Part shown: in pieces, positions 5,615 to 7,921 of the stretch
Position numbering within the stretch: the first letter of the stretch is position 1
Layout: each line of letters begins with the position of its first letter
DNA from: Candidatus Nanohalarchaeota archaeon
GTDB taxonomy: Archaea > EX4484-52 > B79-G9
Assembly: GCA_003660865.1 (NCBI GenBank)
Contig: QMVA01000060.1
Location: 1-7,921 of the forward strand
Direction: 5' to 3'
Length of the DNA stretch: 7,921 nt
The notes under the pieces: model-generated
The model's input: only the letters and a program-made list of their open reading frames with translations
Databases searched by the model: none
What the model was told of the DNA's origin: nothing
Translations under genes and position numbers: made by a program

Positions 5615-5730
5615 ATGAACTGCCCTCCTTTGAAAAGGGTGGCTTCCTGATTCATTGACATAAAACCCTAAGCCGCTTGATCCACTGCTTCTTCAGCAAT
5701 ATTACAGCAATGATACGCGATACTCAACAT
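5611..5730 (-). pseudogene. Decayed TnpB (IS200/IS605-type) C-terminal remnant
   Basis: Minus-strand translation gives NIAEEAVDQAA, an in-frame stop, then GFMSMNQEATLFKGGQFI and a TAG at 5613-5611. The NIxxEA piece resembles the end of the TnpB zinc-finger/RuvC region (the NxAxNI.. element), and a short tail with a NQEA-like motif is common at TnpB C-termini. The rest of the gene is missing: upstream, the sequence continues into an unrelated plus-strand transposase fragment. The stop overlaps the stop region of 5156-5614. Family assignment rests on a short tail and is tentative. Confidence 0.45.
5622..5643. other. Hairpin at transposon-remnant end
   Basis: A 9-position stem pairs 5622-5630 with 5635-5643 around a TGAA loop, with one C/T mismatch and one G-T wobble. 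It overlaps the last codons of the TnpB relic. IS200/IS605 elements carry a hairpin at the right end that overlaps the tnpB 3' end and the guide RNA scaffold, so this is probably the old element end. It could also act as a terminator for the operon ending at 5614, though no T run follows. Confidence 0.4.
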
Positions 5731-6247
5731 ATTGGTTGAGGATATTGATCATTATAAGAAAGATATATCTTTCCCGAAAAAATGCAAAACTAATGAGGAC
5801 AAAATAAAATATCTTGCAGAATTATTTGAAAAAGAATTGATAGATAAATTTCGAAAGCATCTGAGTGCTGAAAAATTGAGAAGAAAACACGAGAATGAGA
5901 AACTGAAACCGCGAACAAAAGAAGATGCAAAGGATAAGTTGGATAAACTCATAATGATAAGCAACTGGTTTTCCAAAAAAATTGAGGCACCGCTACAGAA
6001 AATAAATAGATATTTTGAGTTGTTTACAGGGTCAGATGGCGCACATCTTACAAATAACAAACTGGAAGGCTATTTTGGAGTTACACTCAATGGATCACAA
6101 AAAAAAGGATTTCATTCAGACAAAGCATTTGAGAATTTTTCTAAATTTAGAAAACTTAGGCAGGCGGGAACGAAAATATTTGAGCCAATGCCAATATCAA
6201 CATTGGCAGTGATTTTTGGGATAATCGCGGCTTTGCCACTGATATGA
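5714..6247 (+). pseudogene. DDE-transposase C-terminal fragment
   Basis: The open frame runs from a stop at 5711 to TGA 6245-6247. It has no ATG near its beginning (TTG at 5732 is the first possible start) and no TATA box at the right spacing, so it looks like the 3' part of a broken gene. The first half is basic and helical. The second contains HLTNNKLEGYFGVTLNGSQK near residues 109-128 of the frame, and the TNNxLEGxF pattern is the region around the last catalytic Glu of several DDE/MULE-type transposases. It is followed by KAFENFSKFRKLRQ, a usual trailing helix. It ends with a hydrophobic tail, PISTLAVIFGIIAALPLI, which is odd for a transposase. Composition is A/G-rich on the plus strand, opposite to the native genes. 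A non-transposase protein is possible. Confidence 0.5.
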
Positions 6248-6420
6248 CAAATGCGGATTCACGGGAAATTTGGGATTTCATGTTAGCGATGGCTATGTGT
6301 TTCCTGCAAAAATAAGGTATCTGGCTCTATGTTTAGTGGTATAAATTCTAAAATATGACAAGACATTTGCATGGAGTGTGGTCTCAACTCAAAGAGAGGT
6401 ATAATATTGCTGAATTTATC
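6248..6420. other. Non-coding stretch after transposase fragment
   Basis: No supported gene on either strand. ATTCACGG occurs at 6257-6264 and, in the same orientation, at 6642-6649, flanking the folded segment, with similar A/T-rich continuation; this may be chance. TATA-like sequences occur at 6340-6348 and 6399-6408. The stretch may contain the right end of the element that carried the transposase fragment, but no matching left end is visible. Confidence 0.4.
6399..6408 (+). promoter_or_regulatory. TATA-like box before the folded segment
   Basis: GTATAATATT is centred about 24 nt before position 6428, close to the 5' edge of the folded segment at 6421. It fits as a promoter for a non-coding RNA that starts near the first helix, but AT-rich DNA yields such boxes easily. 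Confidence 0.3.
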
Positions 6421-6622
6421 ATTATAGTTAAGGTCGTTACTATATGGACAAACTTAGCCAAAAACCAAGAGACCTTAATCTATCCTGGTGAATCTTCGAT
6501 TCACTGGATCCTAAAATTGCATGGCAATTTTAAGGATATGGTGAAGACATTTGTCCATTTTTGGCTTTGCCAAAAAGCTTGGCATGTAAATGCCATGAAA
6601 TAGTTATGTCTTCAACTATAAT
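6421..6622 (+). ncRNA. Candidate structured RNA or foldback element (seven helices)
   Basis: Most of these 202 nt fall into nested complementary pairs. P1: 6421-6429 with 6614-6622 (9 bp). P2: 6428-6435 with 6471-6478 (8 bp, sharing 2 nt with P1). P3: 6482-6494 with 6498-6509 (7 perfect bp around a TTC loop, then a wobble, a bulge and 4 bp). P4: 6510-6520 with 6524-6535 (8 perfect bp plus 3 more across a bulge, loop ATG). P5: 6543-6550 with 6606-6613 (8 bp). P6: 6558-6565 with 6569-6576 (8 bp, loop TTT). P7: 6580-6585 with 6590-6595 (6 bp, loop GTAA). P1 closes the whole, P3 and P4 abut, P5 abuts P1 and encloses P6 and P7. I do not recognise an RNase P, SRP, tRNA or known riboswitch. Strand is assumed from the TATA-like box at 6399. 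A foldback MITE is the main alternative. It ends about 60 nt before the treT promoter, so it is not in the treT mRNA if that is leaderless. Confidence 0.5.
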
Positions 6623-6677
6623 ATGGCGAAAATATACGCATATTCACGGAAAAAATTTTCATACCCATCATCCGCAG

Positions 6678-6690
6678 AAATATTTAAACA
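6678..6690 (+). promoter_or_regulatory. TATA box for treT
   Basis: TATTTAAA at 6681-6688 is centred about 25 nt before ATG 6710, which predicts a leaderless mRNA. CCGCAGAAAT at 6672-6681 runs into it; the same ten bases precede the TATA box of the 4623 operon (4570-4579). Confidence 0.6.
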
Positions 6691-6709
6691 TTAAAAGCAA
6701 AATATACAC

Positions 6710-7921
6710 ATGGCAAAAAACCTCAAATCCTACGAAAAAATAGTCGGCAAAGACATCATAAACGAGATACATATAAGATCAGAAAAACTATCAAAAAAAA
6801 ACATCGTCTGCATCAACTCAACCTACCAGGGCGGCGGCGTAGCAGAGATACTAAACAGTCTCGTATTCCTCTTTAACGAAGTAGGCATAAACTTCGGCTG
6901 GAGAATACTCCACGGCTCCCCCGACTTCTTCACAATAACAAAAAAATTCCACAACGCATTGCAGGGCGAAAAAATAAACCTGTCAGCAAGAAAAAGAAAT
7001 GTATATTTAGAACTAAATCGCCGCTTCTCAACCTACACACACCTGAAACACGACCTTGTAATAGTCCATGACCCCCAGCCCCTGCCACTAATCAACTACT
7101 ACCAAAAAACACAGCCATGGATCTACAGATGCCACATAGACATCTCAACTCCAAACCCGCTAATCTGGAACTACCTCAGGCCCTTCATAGAAAAATATGA
7201 CCGCTTAGTCATCTCAAAAGAAGATTACGTGAAACACGACCTGAAAATACCCCAAAGCATAATCCAGCCTGCAATAGACCCGATATCCCCCAAAAACGAG
7301 GCATTATCAGAACAGACAATCAAGAAATACCTCAACAAACATGGCGTAACCTTAGACAAGCCAATAATATCCCAGATTTCAAGATTCGACAAATGGAAAT
7401 GCCCGACAGAAGTCATAGAAATATTCGAACAAGTCAGGAAAAAAACAGACTGCCAGTTAGTCCTGTTGGGCTCATTCGCATCAGACGATCCCGAAGGTCA
7501 AAAAATGTTCGAAAAAGTAGTAAAAAAAGTAGAAAAAAGCAAACACCGCCCAGACATAAAACTACTCCTCATCGAAAGTGATATATTAGTAAACGCACTG
7601 CAAAGAGCATCATCCGTAGTCATCCAGAAATCATCCAAAGAAGGCTTCGGGCTGGTAGTCTCAGAAGCACTATACAAAGGCACGCCCGTAGTAGCCTCAA
7701 AAGTAGGAGGCATACCTCTCCAGGTAATCAACGGCGTAAACGGCTATCTCCACAACCCGGACGACATCAAAGGTTTCGCAGACAGCACAATAAAACTCCT
7801 AAAAGACGAAAAACTAAGGCAGGTATTCGGCCAAAACGGAAAACAACACGTAATCAACAACTTCTTAATCACAAAACTAATGCTCGACTGGCTAAACATC
7901 TTCGAAAGATATTTAGGATAA
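6710..7921 (+). CDS. treT: Trehalose synthase, TreT type (GT4 glycosyltransferase)
   Basis: 403 residues plus a stop at the last bases of the window, near the length of archaeal TreT. TreT joins the glucose of a nucleotide sugar (ADP- or UDP-glucose) to free glucose to make trehalose, reversibly, in the cytosol. Trehalose serves as a compatible solute or carbon source. Seen: the N-terminal GT-B domain with YQGGGVAEILNSLVFL at 39-54, FFTITKKFHNALQG at 73-86 and VHDPQPLP at 119-126, which are TreT-like, and RCHIDIS at 140-146. The C-terminal GT4 domain has SQISRFDKWKCP at 221-232 and the donor-binding EX7E motif in SKEGFGLVVSEALYKGTPVV at 309-328 (E311, E319), then GGIPLQVINGVNGYL. Start ATG 6710 is set by the TATA box. 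It has no visible operon partner upstream. The strand is strongly C/A-rich, so the gene belongs to the native-looking set. Confidence 0.88.
   Translation: MAKNLKSYEKIVGKDIINEIHIRSEKLSKKNIVCINSTYQGGGVAEILNSLVFLFNEVGINFGWRILHGSPDFFTITKKFHNALQGEKINLSARKRNVYLELNRRFSTYTHLKHDLVIVHDPQPLPLINYYQKTQPWIYRCHIDISTPNPLIWNYLRPFIEKYDRLVISKEDYVKHDLKIPQSIIQPAIDPISPKNEALSEQTIKKYLNKHGVTLDKPIISQISRFDKWKCPTEVIEIFEQVRKKTDCQLVLLGSFASDDPEGQKMFEKVVKKVEKSKHRPDIKLLLIESDILVNALQRASSVVIQKSSKEGFGLVVSEALYKGTPVVASKVGGIPLQVINGVNGYLHNPDDIKGFADSTIKLLKDEKLRQVFGQNGKQHVINNFLITKLMLDWLNIFERYLG

Noticed and set aside
6488..6509. tRNA T-arm-like TTCGATT
   Set aside because: The flanks needed for a 5-bp T stem do not pair; the sequence instead forms a longer hairpin with a TTC loop. 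No acceptor stem or anticodon arm is nearby.
6355..6603. 82-codon frame MTRHLHGVWSQ across the folded segment
   Set aside because: It has no promoter at proper spacing and runs through perfect hairpins, which explain the sequence better. The first 20 or so residues could be transposon debris.
6251..6660. Short direct repeat ATTCACGG flanking the folded segment as transposon ends
   Set aside because: Only eight bases match exactly and there is no target duplication or inverted repeat, so an element boundary is not supported.
1..7921. CRISPR array, rRNA or tRNA genes
   Set aside because: No regularly spaced repeats and no conserved rRNA or tRNA motifs were found on either strand.

Overview
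The window reads as a piece of an archaeal chromosome, probably from a small-genome or DPANN-like lineage, although the lineage itself cannot be fixed from the sequence. The gene content points to Archaea: aTrm56 tRNA methyltransferase, Taw1 (wyosine-pathway radical SAM enzyme), a NadM-type nucleotidyltransferase, RNase Z and a TreT-type trehalose synthase. Nearly every gene has a TATA-like box centred about 24-30 nt before its ATG and no clear Shine-Dalgarno, which implies mostly leaderless mRNAs.

Layout. 1-264 (-) is the start of an unknown gene that runs off the left edge. It shares one palindromic TATA box with divergent trm56 (319-834, +). nadM (821-1384, -) converges on trm56 with a 14-bp overlap and lies behind taw1 (1433-2377, -). 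A small AT-rich orphan gene (2510-2833, +) follows, then rnz (2890-3798, -), an AT-rich islet with one orphan gene (3992-4450, +), and a two-gene operon of membrane-anchored paralogous proteins (4623-5159 and 5156-5614, +). 5611-6247 is a graveyard of transposon remnants: a tnpB C-terminal relic on - and a DDE-transposase fragment on +. 6248-6709 has no gene but holds a strikingly folded 200-nt segment (6421-6622). treT (6710-7921, +) ends exactly at the window edge.

How it fits together. Trm56, Taw1 and RNase Z are all tRNA maturation or modification enzymes, NadM makes NAD, and TreT makes trehalose. Several of these native-looking genes (trm56, taw1, rnz, the membrane pair, treT) share a + strand rich in C and A and poor in G and T, whichever strand codes. 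The three islets (about 2410-2860, 3911-4502, 5615-6670) do not show this and look like later arrivals. nadM and the left-edge gene are intermediate.

The most interesting points are the multibranched RNA-like element at 6421-6622, the duplication of the whole rnz/membrane-operon divergent promoter region around the 3911-4502 islet (with a relic rnz start codon left behind), the strand-skew mosaic, and the tandem CW...C membrane protein pair. All calls come from reading the sequence; no searches were run.
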